Below, piece after piece: positions 17,173 through 25,595 of a DNA stretch of 64,000 bases. The translations under genes were made by a program, and so were the position numbers. The first letter of the stretch is position 1; every line of letters starts with the position of its first letter. Origin of the DNA: Catenuloplanes indicus (GTDB taxonomy: Bacteria; Actinomycetota; Actinomycetes; Mycobacteriales; Micromonosporaceae); the NCBI RefSeq assembly GCF_030813715.1, contig NZ_JAUSUZ010000001.1, positions 1,426,001-1,490,000 of the forward strand, written 5' to 3'. The notes below the pieces were generated by a model that was not told where the DNA came from, ran no database searches, and saw nothing but the letters and a program-made list of their open reading frames with translations.

Positions 17173-17590
17173 CGTAGGCCGGCGGCGCCTCGGCGGCCCG
17201 GGCGGCGAGGCCGTCGCGGACGTTCTTCTGCACGGCCACGGCGGCGAACAGCGTCATGCCGAACGCCAGGCCGTAGAAGCCCTTCTCGCTGAGCGCCATG
17301 CCGCTGTTCCACAGCCCGGCCGTCAGCATCACCACACCGGCGCCCAGCACCAGCCAGGACAGGCCCAGGTAGAGCGCGGAGACCGGGATGCCCTCGGCGC
17401 GGTCGCGGACCGACTTCTGCACCGAGACCGCGGCGAACACGCCCATGATCAGGACGGCGGCGTAGAAGCCCTTCTCGCTGCGGGTCATGCCCGCGTTCCA
17501 CAGGCCGATCGCGAAGCAGACGATGCCGAGCAGCAGTGCGGCCCAGGACGCGCCGATGAAGGCCGGGGTGGGCTTGCCGTGGTGCGTCAT
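17129..17590 (-). CDS. YiaA/YiaB-family inner membrane protein
   Basis: 153 residues made of two tandem copies of a two-helix unit: first copy with LWNAGMTRSEKGFYAAVLIMGVFAAVSVQKSVRD, second with LWNSGMALSEKGFYGLAFGMTLFAAVAVQKNVRD. This is the YiaAB pattern. There are four transmembrane helices and a Pro/Tyr-rich cytoplasmic tail. No function is established. ATG 17590 is preceded by GGAGACCCCC. Confidence 0.8.
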   Translation of the reverse strand: MTHHGKPTPAFIGASWAALLLGIVCFAIGLWNAGMTRSEKGFYAAVLIMGVFAAVSVQKSVRDRAEGIPVSALYLGLSWLVLGAGVVMLTAGLWNSGMALSEKGFYGLAFGMTLFAAVAVQKNVRDGLAARAAEAPPAYVIPEAPQAYYPPAQ

Positions 17591-17687
17591 GGGGGTCTCC
17601 GTGGGTGCGGGGTGCGGCCGGCCCTGCGCCGGCGCTGGAGACAGCCTCGCCGAAACCGCAGCTCAGGGCGTGAGTAGTGGTACTCAG

Positions 17688-17724
17688 ACCGGCCCGCTCC
17701 GCCACCCGGGCGGAGCGGGCCGGT
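17688..17724 (-). terminator. hairpin terminator after the GH16 gene
   Basis: A 16-bp perfect stem (ACCGGCCCGCTCCGCC and complement) with a 5-nt loop lies immediately beyond the GH16 stop on the minus strand. Confidence 0.75.
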
Positions 17725-17729
17725 GCGGG

Positions 17730-19106
17730 TCAGCGCACGACCCACTTCTGGTTCGCCGTGCCGGCGCAGTCCCACAGCTGCAGTTTCGCGCCGGCGGTGG
17801 TGTGGAAGTCGCGGACGTCGACGCATCGGTTCGCGGCGCGGTTGACCAGGTCACCGGCTTCGCTGAGGACGAACTGCTGCCAGCCGGTGCCGTTGCAGTC
17901 CGCGAGCTGGATGGTGGTGCCGTTCGCGGGATCGCCGCCGGCCACGTCCAGGCACTTGCCGAGCGCGGTCACGGTGCCGTCCGGGGTGAACGTCCAGCGT
18001 TGTGCGTCGTTGCGGAGGCAGTCCCAGATCTGCAGCGGCAGGCCGTCCCGGGACTGGCCGCCGGGCACGTCGATGCACCGGCCGGACTGCATACCGGTCA
18101 GCGCGACACCCTGCGGCTCCTCCTCGACCGGCGGGATCTCCTCGGCCGGCGGGATCTCCTCGGCGGGCGGGATCTCCTCGGCCGGCGGAATCTCCTCGGC
18201 CGGCGGAATCTCCTCGGCCGGCGGCGGCTCCGTCACCGGCGGCGTCTCCTGCACCGGGTCCTCGCCGCTGCCGCCGCCGCTCTCGTACACCCGGACGTAG
18301 TCGATCACCATGGTCTGCGGGAACTGGGTGGAGCCGTCCGGATTCCCCGGCCACCGCCCGCCGACCGCCACGTTGAGGATCATGAAGAACGGCTTGTCGA
18401 AGACCCACCGGTTGCCGCCGATGTCGGCCGGTGTCTTCCGGCTGAACTCCACGCCGTCCAGGTACCAGACGATCAGATCCGGGGACCAGTCGATCGCGTA
18501 CGTGTGGAACGCGTCGCCGAGCGGCGCGTCGTGCAGCACCGAGCCGCCGCTGGCACCGCCGCCGGAGTAGCCCGGCCCGTGGATCGTGCCGTGCGCGCGG
18601 TTCGGGTCCTTGCCGACGTTCTCCATGATGTCGATCTCGCCGCGCTCCGGCCACGCGCTCGCGCTGTCGCCCAGCATCCAGAACGCCGGCCAGATTCCCT
18701 GGCCCTTCGGCAGCTTGATCCGCGCCTCGAACCGGCCGTACGTCCGGCTGAACTTTCCGGCGGTCAGCAGTCGCGCGGACGAGTGCTCGCGGCCGCCGGA
18801 ACTCTCCCGGCGTGCCGTGATCACCAGGTTCCCGTCGCCGTCCAGCGCCGCGTTGCCCGTACCGTCGGTGTAGTTCTGCAGTTCGTCGTTGCCCCAGCCG
18901 TGGCCACCGGTGTCGTGCTTCCACTTCGCGGCGTCCGGGCCGGTGCCGGCCGCGCCGTCGAACTCGTCCGACCAGACCAGCGCGCTGGCCGCGGACGCGC
19001 CGGGCTCACCGCCGGCCAGGTGGAAGCCGGCACCGAGGCCGGCCGCGATCACGGTGAGCGCGATCAGCGCGCGGCCGAGCCGGCCGTTGATACGTATTCG
19101 GTCCAT
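17730..19106 (-). CDS. secreted GH16 endo-beta-glucanase with ricin-type CBM13
   Basis: 458 residues. An N-terminal signal/anchor (LIALTVIAAGLGAGF) precedes a GH16 beta-jelly-roll of about residues 45-280 with catalytic GEIDIMENVG (nucleophile Glu, helper Asp, acid/base Glu), WPAFWMLG and PFFMILNVAVGGRWPG. This resembles laminarinase (endo-1,3-beta-glucanase) rather than agarase subgroups. A Pro/Glu linker of six six-residue repeats (EEIPPA) joins it to a ricin-B beta-trefoil (CBM13) with QxW elements (QRWTF, QQFVL, QKWVV). ATG 19106 has GGAGGT 8 bases upstream. It degrades fungal or algal glucans outside the cell. Confidence 0.9.
   Translation of the reverse strand: MDRIRINGRLGRALIALTVIAAGLGAGFHLAGGEPGASAASALVWSDEFDGAAGTGPDAAKWKHDTGGHGWGNDELQNYTDGTGNAALDGDGNLVITARRESSGGREHSSARLLTAGKFSRTYGRFEARIKLPKGQGIWPAFWMLGDSASAWPERGEIDIMENVGKDPNRAHGTIHGPGYSGGGASGGSVLHDAPLGDAFHTYAIDWSPDLIVWYLDGVEFSRKTPADIGGNRWVFDKPFFMILNVAVGGRWPGNPDGSTQFPQTMVIDYVRVYESGGGSGEDPVQETPPVTEPPPAEEIPPAEEIPPAEEIPPAEEIPPAEEIPPVEEEPQGVALTGMQSGRCIDVPGGQSRDGLPLQIWDCLRNDAQRWTFTPDGTVTALGKCLDVAGGDPANGTTIQLADCNGTGWQQFVLSEAGDLVNRAANRCVDVRDFHTTAGAKLQLWDCAGTANQKWVVR
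18121..18228. repeat. six-copy 18-bp tandem repeat in the GH16 linker
   Basis: Six consecutive 18-bp units (TCCTCGGCCGGCGGGATC with point variants) encode the (EEIPPA)n linker. The unit is in frame, so copy-number change would lengthen or shorten the linker without breaking the gene. Confidence 0.85.
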
Positions 19107-19134
19107 TCGGTCATACCTCCAGCAACCAGGGGGT

Positions 19135-19599
19135 TCAGGACAGGTCGTCGACCAGATCCGCGAGGCTGAGCAGCACCTTCGGGGCCTTGCGCAGCTCGGC
19201 GCCGAGCCGCCACTGCTCGATCCAGGGCACCCGCCAGACAGGCGCCACCGACCGCAGCACGCGCGTGCGGCGGAACAGCGGCCACGGCAACCGGCCCGGC
19301 GCGTCCGCGACCAGGACCAGGCCGAGCAGTTCCATGCGGGGCGGGTGCCGGCCCTCGCGCATCGCCGCGAGCGCGCGGGCGGTCGCGCGCAGACCGCCGC
19401 TGTGCGTGCGCGCGACGAGCAGCACGCGGGCCGGGTCCGCGCGCGACTCGGACGGCCAGCGCGCGCCGACGTCGACGCCGCCGAGCGCGGCCGCCAGCGT
19501 GCTCGCGCCCGCGCCGCCGTGCGCCGCGACCCAGCTGACACCGGCCGTGGACAGGCCGGGCCGCGGATCGGCGGCCACGGCGCTTCCGTTGATCATCAT
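19135..19599 (-). CDS. DUF6668-like P-loop-type protein of the secretion operon
   Basis: 154 residues. Near the N-terminus GVSWVAAHGGAGASTLAAALGG looks like a MinD/ParA-type nucleotide loop lacking the usual Lys (GGAGAST). RVLLVARTHSGGLRA and ELLGLVLVADAPGRLP then follow the 'partner ATPase' pattern of actinobacterial DUF6668 proteins. It is the last gene of the operon, and its ATG overlaps the stop of the mycosin-like gene by 4 bases (ATGA). It possibly helps localise the secretion machine; this is inference. Confidence 0.65.
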   Translation of the reverse strand: MMINGSAVAADPRPGLSTAGVSWVAAHGGAGASTLAAALGGVDVGARWPSESRADPARVLLVARTHSGGLRATARALAAMREGRHPPRMELLGLVLVADAPGRLPWPLFRRTRVLRSVAPVWRVPWIEQWRLGAELRKAPKVLLSLADLVDDLS

Positions 19600-21401
19600 C
19601 GTTCCCTCACCTCGTCGTCGGTGGTCTCCGCGTACTCCACGGGCACGTCGTCGAACTCGCCCCAGCGGTCGTGGCCGTGCGTGGCGGCCGGTGCGAACGG
19701 GCGCGACACGCGCACCAGCGTGCGGTCCTCGCCCGGGTCCCGGTCGGCACGCGGCGGGCGCCGGAAGAGCTTCGGGACCGAGAACCCACGCGGTACGCGG
19801 ACGGAGTTCTCGCCGCCCCGCCAGATCCGCCGGAAGCGCACTCCGAGGAAGACCGCGAGGCCGAGCGCGAGCAGCGTGACCAGGATCAGCGCGACCGGGT
19901 TGCGGCGCTGACCGGCCGGCGCGGCGCCGTCCGGTGCGTCCTGGCCGGGCGGCGGGTCCACGGTCAGCGGGTCCGGCGACGCACCGGCCGACTCGGCCGG
20001 CAGGTCCCGGGTGACCGCGGCGCCCGGGTCGACCATGCCCCAGCCGTAGAGCGGGTCCGGGCGGCGGACGTCGCTCATCCCGTCCGCGGTGGCGAGGATC
20101 CGCTGGCGTACCTGCTCCGCGGACAGGTCCGGGTAGGCCGCGCGGACCAGCGCGGCGACCCCGGCCACGTACGCGACCGCGTAGTTGCCGCTGCTGCCCG
20201 CGCCGCCGGAGGTGCCGAGGCTGGTCACGTTCATGCCGGGCGCGGCCACGTCGACCGTGCCCTTCCGGTAGTCGGCCACGGACTGACCGGCCGCGCCGAC
20301 ACCGGCGACCCGGATCACGCCGTCCATCGCCTCCGGTGTGGACGTGCCGCCGGCCGGGGCGGAGACCACCACGACCGCGCCGGCCTCGACCGCGCGGCGG
20401 ATCGCCTCGGCGACGTCCTTCTGCGTGGGGTCCACGGCGGTGCCGAGCGCGAGCACGGTCGCGCCCGCGGCGACGGCCTTGGTGACGCCGGTGGTCTGGA
20501 TGTACGGCGTGGTGGTCGGCGTCGTGGTGAGGATCCGGACCGGCAGCACCATGGCGTCCGGTGCGACGCCGGTGAAGTCGCCGTCCCCGGTGGCGCGGGC
20601 CGCGACGATCGCGGCGATCGCGGTGCCGGTGCCGAGGCAGTCGACGTCGGCCGGGCTCTTCGGGTCGGTGACGTTCACCCCGGCGCGGACCCGGCTGGAC
20701 AGCTGCGGGTGCAGACCGTCCACACCGGAGTCGACGACCGCGACGGTCTGCCCCTCGCCGCGGCTGCGCGGCCAGGCCTTGTTCGCGGCGACGCGCAGCG
20801 CGGCCCAGTCCGGCTTCGCACGGGCGGTGCCGGTGGTACAGGCGCCGGGCGACGGCTTCAACCCGGACGACGGGACCGTGGGGATGCCGCCGTGCGCGGG
20901 TGTCGCGGGCGGGTTCTGGGTACCGGTCTGCGGCGGGTTCTGGGCGCCGGTCTGCGGCGGGTTCTGGGCGCCGGTCTGCGGGTTGGGCGATGGGTTCGCG
21001 GGTGGCTTCGACGGGGTCGGCTGCGGGTTCGGCGGATTCGGCGGGTCGGGTGCCGCTGCCGTCTCCGGGAGCAGGCCGTACCGTACGCCGTCGCCGTAGG
21101 CGTCCCACGGCAGGACCAGCAGCCAGCCGTCGCGCAGCTTCCCCGGGTCGTCCAGCACACCGCCGTCCGGCTGCTTCCGGCCGATGTTGAGGTGCAGGAT
21201 CTCGCTGTACCGGGTGGTGTCGTCGAGCAGCCGTGTGGCGATGTCGTAGAGCGTCTCCGGCTTGCCCTCGAACGCGTCCTGCACCTCGTAGTACTTCGTG
21301 AAGCTCTGCTCCCCCACGGCCAGCGCCGGTGCCGGCGCCGCGACCACTGCCAGGGCGGCCAGCACGGCGAGCACCGGCCGGAACATCGTCGGCACGTTCA
21401 T
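19596..21401 (-). CDS. LysM/mycosin-like subtilase homologue lacking catalytic His and Ser (pseudoprotease)
   Basis: 601 residues: signal peptide 1-29; LysM-like domain about 33-98 (YYEVQ, TLYDIATRLL, YSEILHLN, GWLLVLPW); Pro-rich linker with repeated NPPQTGAQ; subtilisin/mycosin fold about 195-465; C-terminal transmembrane helix 501-520 and a cytoplasmic tail of about 80 residues. The mycosin layout is clear (AVVDSGVDGLHP, VLPVRIL, YVAGVAALVRAAYP, GWGMVDPGAAV). Asp224 is kept, but the His motif reads GTGTAIAAI (His to Thr258), the oxyanion AGN is absent and the Ser motif reads SGNYAVA (Ser to Asn406). It is therefore probably inactive as a protease and may act as a wall-binding scaffold for the secretion system. 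Confidence 0.85.
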   Translation of the reverse strand: MNVPTMFRPVLAVLAALAVVAAPAPALAVGEQSFTKYYEVQDAFEGKPETLYDIATRLLDDTTRYSEILHLNIGRKQPDGGVLDDPGKLRDGWLLVLPWDAYGDGVRYGLLPETAAAPDPPNPPNPQPTPSKPPANPSPNPQTGAQNPPQTGAQNPPQTGTQNPPATPAHGGIPTVPSSGLKPSPGACTTGTARAKPDWAALRVAANKAWPRSRGEGQTVAVVDSGVDGLHPQLSSRVRAGVNVTDPKSPADVDCLGTGTAIAAIVAARATGDGDFTGVAPDAMVLPVRILTTTPTTTPYIQTTGVTKAVAAGATVLALGTAVDPTQKDVAEAIRRAVEAGAVVVVSAPAGGTSTPEAMDGVIRVAGVGAAGQSVADYRKGTVDVAAPGMNVTSLGTSGGAGSSGNYAVAYVAGVAALVRAAYPDLSAEQVRQRILATADGMSDVRRPDPLYGWGMVDPGAAVTRDLPAESAGASPDPLTVDPPPGQDAPDGAAPAGQRRNPVALILVTLLALGLAVFLGVRFRRIWRGGENSVRVPRGFSVPKLFRRPPRADRDPGEDRTLVRVSRPFAPAATHGHDRWGEFDDVPVEYAETTDDEVRER

Positions 21402-21435
21402 CTCGGGCAACCTTCGGGATCGGTCCGGCGGGTCA

Positions 21436-22071
21436 TCACAGCGTTCGGGCCGGTCGATGTTCATCGGCCGGTGCGGCGAACCGCGTGCGAGAGGCGACGC
21501 TCTCGGCCGGTTCCGCGGACCGGCGCGGTGCGTTGTCCGTCGCGACCGAGGTCACGCTGGCCGCGTGCGGCACCTGCCGCCGCCACTCATCGATCGCGGC
21601 GTATCTATCGGCCGGAAGGTACTGACTCGCTGGCTCCCGGCCGGCAGGCTCGCGGCCCGCCGGCCGGTCCGGCGCGGTCAGCGCTCTGGTCCTCGCGAAC
21701 CAGCCCGGGCTGGCGTAGTAGAGCTCCCGAAGACCGGCCAACCGCGGATCCGCGAGGATGTGCCGGATCGCGTCGGCCAGGTCCTGCTCGTCGGGAGTGG
21801 CGGGCTCACCGGTTCCGGCCGGCGTCTGGCCCGCGCGCGACCGCACGACGTTCGCCAGCCTCCGCACCACCCGACTCCACCAGGAGGCCTGCGGCTCCCT
21901 GAGGCCTTCCTCCCACCGGGAGAGACTGTCGCGCAGATCGACCGATTGCCGGCCCACGCTGAGCCCGAGCGCGTTCGCGCGCCGCAGTCCCGCGAGGTCC
22001 GCCGTCAACGCCTTAACCGCGGCCCGGCGCGCGGCCGGGGACGGCTCCGTCAGATCAATACGAGGTGCCAT
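21436..22071 (-). CDS. hypothetical protein of the secretion operon
   Basis: 211 residues, no signal or membrane segment. The N-terminal half is helical and charged (ADLAGLRRANALG, SLSRWEEGLREPQASWW); the middle has DEQDLADAIRHILADPRLAGLRELYYASPGWFARTRAL; the tail is low-complexity and Arg/Pro/Ala-rich. I do not recognise a family. It starts one base after the sigma gene and ends 34 bases before the mycosin-like gene, so it is almost certainly co-transcribed with both. Confidence 0.7.
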   Translation of the reverse strand: MAPRIDLTEPSPAARRAAVKALTADLAGLRRANALGLSVGRQSVDLRDSLSRWEEGLREPQASWWSRVVRRLANVVRSRAGQTPAGTGEPATPDEQDLADAIRHILADPRLAGLRELYYASPGWFARTRALTAPDRPAGREPAGREPASQYLPADRYAAIDEWRRQVPHAASVTSVATDNAPRRSAEPAESVASRTRFAAPADEHRPARTL

Positions 22072-22072
22072 G

Positions 22073-22630
22073 TCACCAGTCCCCGATCTGGCGCGTGTAT
22101 CCGCGCTCGTCCAGGGCGCCGCGCAACGCGCGCAGCGCGTAGAAGGTGCGGGACTTGACCGTGCCCGCCGGTACGTCGAGCACCTCGGCCGCCTCCGCGA
22201 CCGTGCGCTCCCGGTAGTAGATCTCCACGAGCACGGTGCGGAGCCGTTCCGGCAGCGCCGCGACCGCGGACCGGATCTCCCGGTCGTCCAGTCGCCCGTC
22301 CACGTCGACCTCGGCCGCGGCCATGTCCGGCACCGAGTCGTCCAGCGCCTCCGGCGGCCGGGACCGGGCGGCCCGGACCTGGTCGATGACGATCCGCCGG
22401 GCGACCGTGCACAGCCAGCCGCGGCTCCACCGGCCGTCCCGCATGCGGGCGTCCGGGTTGCGCCAGGCGCGCAGCATGGTCTCCTGGACCACGTCCTCGG
22501 CCCAGTACAGGTCGCCCTTGACCAGCCGCTTGACGTACGCCAGCAGCACCGGCCGGTGCACGCGCTGGAAGTGCTCGAGTGCCGCCTCCGGCGTCTCGCG
22601 CGTCGTGACCGTGCTCCGCGGTGAGTTCAT
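22073..22630 (-). CDS. ECF RNA polymerase sigma factor
   Basis: 185 residues with region 2 (LLAYVKRLVKGDLYWAEDVVQETMLRAWRN, core binding and -10 recognition) and region 4 (LPERLRTVLVEIYYRERTVAEAAEVLDVPAGTVKSRTFYALRALR, -35 recognition), resembling the SigL/SigK group paired with zinc anti-sigmas. The start ATG 22630 overlaps the anti-sigma stop by 4 bases, giving tight coupling. As it is embedded in the secretion operon, it probably controls that operon or its cargo in response to an envelope signal. Confidence 0.9.
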   Translation of the reverse strand: MNSPRSTVTTRETPEAALEHFQRVHRPVLLAYVKRLVKGDLYWAEDVVQETMLRAWRNPDARMRDGRWSRGWLCTVARRIVIDQVRAARSRPPEALDDSVPDMAAAEVDVDGRLDDREIRSAVAALPERLRTVLVEIYYRERTVAEAAEVLDVPAGTVKSRTFYALRALRGALDERGYTRQIGDW

Positions 22631-23421
22631 CGGTACGTGTCCCCGAGCTCGACCGTCACCACGGTGCCGCCGTCCGGCTCGGTGACGGTGACGGAGACGA
22701 CGTCGGCGAGCACCGCGTCCAGCCGGCCGGTCACGTCCCGGACCAGTCCGGTGTCGACCCAGGCGGACACGAGCGCGGTCCGGCCGTCCGCGGTCGTGGC
22801 GTGCAGCTGGTACGGCTCGTCCGGGTCGAGGCCGCTGACCGTGGCGCGGACCAGTGCCTCGCCGGCGACCGGCTCGCTGACCACGACGGACAGCGACACG
22901 CCGCCGGCCTGCCCGGTGGCGGCCGCGGTCACGTACGGTCCCTCCGCGCCGGGGGTGTCGCCGCCGGCCCGGGCCAGCGACGTCACCGCGAGACCGGCGA
23001 TCAGCAGCGCGGCGCAGAACAGCGTGCCGGTGGTGGCCAGCGCCCGGGTCCGGCCGCGGTCCCGGGGTGCGCGCCGGAGCCGGACGGCCCGGACCAGCGG
23101 CCCGGCGTCCGGTGCGGCCGCGAGGTCCTCGATCAGATCGTCCGCGGGCGTCGCCACCGGCATCGGCGCGAACCGTGCGAACGCGGCCGGCGGCGGCGCG
23201 TCCCGGTCGCGGTGCAGCACACCGAACGCGTCCAGCAGCCCGGCCCGGTGCTCGTCGTGGACCAGGGCCAGCGCGGCGACCAGCTCGACGATCTCGTCCG
23301 CGGTGCCGCGGCAGGCGGCGCAGACCGCGAGGTGCGCCTCGATCTCGCCGTCCTGCGCGGCCGGGAGCGCGTCCAGGTAGTAGACGCCGAGCAGTTCGGC
23401 GACGGGATGGTCGATCAGCAC
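22627..23421 (-). CDS. membrane anti-sigma factor with zinc-finger domain
   Basis: 264 residues. A cytosolic zf-HC2 anti-sigma domain with H30, C34, C37 (HLAVCAACRG) is followed by a helical linker, a transmembrane helix at about 128-150 and an extracytoplasmic domain of about 110 residues resembling the anti-sigma-K C-terminal domain (SLSVVVSEP, DPDEPYQLHATTADGR). It would hold the following sigma factor at the membrane. Unusually, the anti-sigma gene precedes the sigma gene. It starts 39 bases after the DUF4913 stop. Confidence 0.85.
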   Translation of the reverse strand: MLIDHPVAELLGVYYLDALPAAQDGEIEAHLAVCAACRGTADEIVELVAALALVHDEHRAGLLDAFGVLHRDRDAPPPAAFARFAPMPVATPADDLIEDLAAAPDAGPLVRAVRLRRAPRDRGRTRALATTGTLFCAALLIAGLAVTSLARAGGDTPGAEGPYVTAAATGQAGGVSLSVVVSEPVAGEALVRATVSGLDPDEPYQLHATTADGRTALVSAWVDTGLVRDVTGRLDAVLADVVSVTVTEPDGGTVVTVELGDTYR

Positions 23422-23460
23422 GGCACACCTCCTCCTCTCACGGACGGCCGCACGGGACGG

Positions 23461-23841
23461 TCAGGCCTGGACACCCTCGGTGTACGGGACCTCCTTGAGC
23501 CGGTGGCTGCCGCGCTTGCAGCCGGCGAACGGGCCGGACGGGTCGCGCAGCACCGGCAGCGTGAGGTTGAGGTGGTCGCGGTGCCAGGCGGAGAGCGACT
23601 GCAGCGCGGCGCCGGGCGCGTTCGCGTCCTGCCAGGCGAGCCACAGCGCGTGCAGCCGGGCCACCGCCTCCAGGTGTTCCCACCACTGTGGACACCAGGG
23701 CAGCGTGGTGGTCACCTCGCGGCCGTACACCGGGAGCAGCAGTCCGTGCACCCAGGTCTTGAGCCGGCTGAGTTCCTCGGAGAACATCGGCTCCGCCATG
23801 AACAGGATGAACGGGGACTCCGGCGGCGCTTCGGCGGTCAT
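23461..23841 (-). CDS. DUF4913 protein of the secretion operon
   Basis: 126 residues, soluble. LKTWVHGLLLPVYGRE, TLPWCPQWWEHLEAVARLHALWLAWQ, LSAWHRDHLNLTLPVLRDPSGPFAGC match DUF4913, a small family found beside TraG/VirD4 genes in actinobacterial mobile and T4SS-like loci. Biochemical role unknown; the position suggests a partner of the coupling ATPase. The ATG overlaps the VirD4 stop by 4 bases. Confidence 0.8.
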   Translation of the reverse strand: MTAEAPPESPFILFMAEPMFSEELSRLKTWVHGLLLPVYGREVTTTLPWCPQWWEHLEAVARLHALWLAWQDANAPGAALQSLSAWHRDHLNLTLPVLRDPSGPFAGCKRGSHRLKEVPYTEGVQA

Positions 23842-25595
23842 CGGAACGGTCCTTCCTCGATCGGGCTGGTGACACCGGTCGCGCGGTCGGTGATCGCGCG
23901 TTCCTCGGCCTTGGCGGCGGCGGAGATCGGCCCGGCGTCCGGTTCCTTGAACCAGGGCCGCAGCCGGATCAGCGCGGGCCGGACACCGGTCGCGAGCAGC
24001 AGCGCGGTGCCCTTCGGCAGCGCGCGGATCCTGTCGGCCGGGAGGATCTGTTCCTGCCGGTACGAGGTGGACCGGGACCGGCCGTCGCGGCTGTGCGACG
24101 TGCTGAGCGTCTTGACGTCGTGCTGGCCGACCAGCCGGGCGACCTTGTCGACGAAGTCCGCGTCGTCCAGGCCGGCGCCGAGCAGCTTGATGGTGGCGGC
24201 GCTCCACAGCGCGTCCATCCCGGCGTCGCCCCAGACCCGCGCGCCCTGCCGGTAGCTCTGCAGCAGCGTTACCACGTTGATGCCGCGCGAGCCGAGGTGG
24301 CTGTAGAGGTCGGGCAGGTCGGAGATGCGGCAGACGTTCGCGGCCTCGTCCAGCACCGCGGTCATCGGCGGGTCGAGCCGGCCGCCCATCCGTTCCGCGG
24401 CCTGCACGCCGGCCCGCATGGTGGAGTCGGCGAGACCGGCGATCACCCCGGCGGCCGAGCCACCCCCGTCCTTGGACAGCAGGTAGAGCGTGTCCCGGCG
24501 GAGCACGTGCTCGTCCGGCGTAAACTCCCGCGTGAACGGGTCCGGCGTGACCCAGGCCAGGATCTCCGGGTCGAGCAGGCAGGAGACGCACTGCCGGGCA
24601 GTCTCGTAGATGCCGTCCCGGGTCTCCACCGCGCCGCGTACCGTGCCCTGCAGTTGATCTGCCATGGCCGGCAGGCCGGCGTCCCGCAACAGATCCACGG
24701 GGGTACGGTCGGCGGGGTCGGCCAGCCAGCCGAGCAGATCGGTGACGGACGCGCCGCTGCGGCCGGCCGCGAGGAACAGCGCGGTGAGCGTGTTCTGCGC
24801 CGCGGAGATCCAGAAGTCCTTCTTCGCGGTGTCGTCGTTGATCGAGGCGACGAAGTGACCGGCGAGCCGGCGCGCGCCCTCGATCGTGACGCAGACGGAG
24901 AGCATGTTCCACCACATGGCACGCCGGGTGTGCGCGATGCCCTGCGGGTCGAACGTCCACACCGTACCGACGGCCTCGCGCTGTGCCCGTGTCACGGCGT
25001 AGACGTCGGACTTGTTCGAGGTGAGCAGCACCGGGCCCTGGGCGCGCAGCACCCGTGGGATCGCGATGCCGGTGGACTTGCCGGCCCGCGGTGCCATCAG
25101 GTCCAGCTCCACGTCCTCGAACGAGGAGCGCAGTTCCGGTCCGGCCGGGTGCAGGTCGCCGAGCAGGTTACCGGTCTGGTCCGGCCGCGGGTCCTTGACG
25201 CCCATGAGGGACGGGCGGAGCCCGCGGGCGCGCTCGGTGACCGCCTTCGGCAGGAACGCGGCCAGGTCCCGCGCGGTGGCCAGCCCGCCGCTCTTCTTCT
25301 CCCGCGGGCGCAGCCTGGTGATCAGCTCGAACCCGACGGCCGCGGTCACGGCCAGCATCAGCAGGATGCCGCCGTAGACGGCCCAGCCGGGTGCGCCGGG
25401 CCAGAGCGCGGCCGGGCCCCGCTGTGTCAGGGTGACCAGCGCGTCCGCGGAGAACGGCGGCGGGCGCCAGCCACCGCCGGCCGCGGCGACGCCGAGCGTG
25501 CCACCGGCCGCGACCAGGCCGTAGCCGCCGAGCCCGGCCGCCGCGACCGCCATCACCGCGACACCGGTCTCGTTGCCGGGCCGTGCGCCCCTCAT
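23838..25595 (-). CDS. VirD4/TraG-type coupling ATPase
   Basis: 585 residues. Two N-terminal transmembrane helices (about 11-30 and 68-90) are followed by a TraG/VirD4 motor: Walker A APRAGKST, TSNKSDVYAVT, WTFDPQGI, Walker B region TAVLDEAANVC, and the late LQSYRQGARVWG and SRSTSYRQEQIL motifs. Such proteins recruit substrates (relaxase-DNA or proteins) to a type IV channel. ATG 25595 overlaps the VirB4 stop by 4 bases. The start was chosen over the longer frame because the membrane helix begins at residue 11. Confidence 0.9.
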   Translation of the reverse strand: MRGARPGNETGVAVMAVAAAGLGGYGLVAAGGTLGVAAAGGGWRPPPFSADALVTLTQRGPAALWPGAPGWAVYGGILLMLAVTAAVGFELITRLRPREKKSGGLATARDLAAFLPKAVTERARGLRPSLMGVKDPRPDQTGNLLGDLHPAGPELRSSFEDVELDLMAPRAGKSTGIAIPRVLRAQGPVLLTSNKSDVYAVTRAQREAVGTVWTFDPQGIAHTRRAMWWNMLSVCVTIEGARRLAGHFVASINDDTAKKDFWISAAQNTLTALFLAAGRSGASVTDLLGWLADPADRTPVDLLRDAGLPAMADQLQGTVRGAVETRDGIYETARQCVSCLLDPEILAWVTPDPFTREFTPDEHVLRRDTLYLLSKDGGGSAAGVIAGLADSTMRAGVQAAERMGGRLDPPMTAVLDEAANVCRISDLPDLYSHLGSRGINVVTLLQSYRQGARVWGDAGMDALWSAATIKLLGAGLDDADFVDKVARLVGQHDVKTLSTSHSRDGRSRSTSYRQEQILPADRIRALPKGTALLLATGVRPALIRLRPWFKEPDAGPISAAAKAEERAITDRATGVTSPIEEGPFR

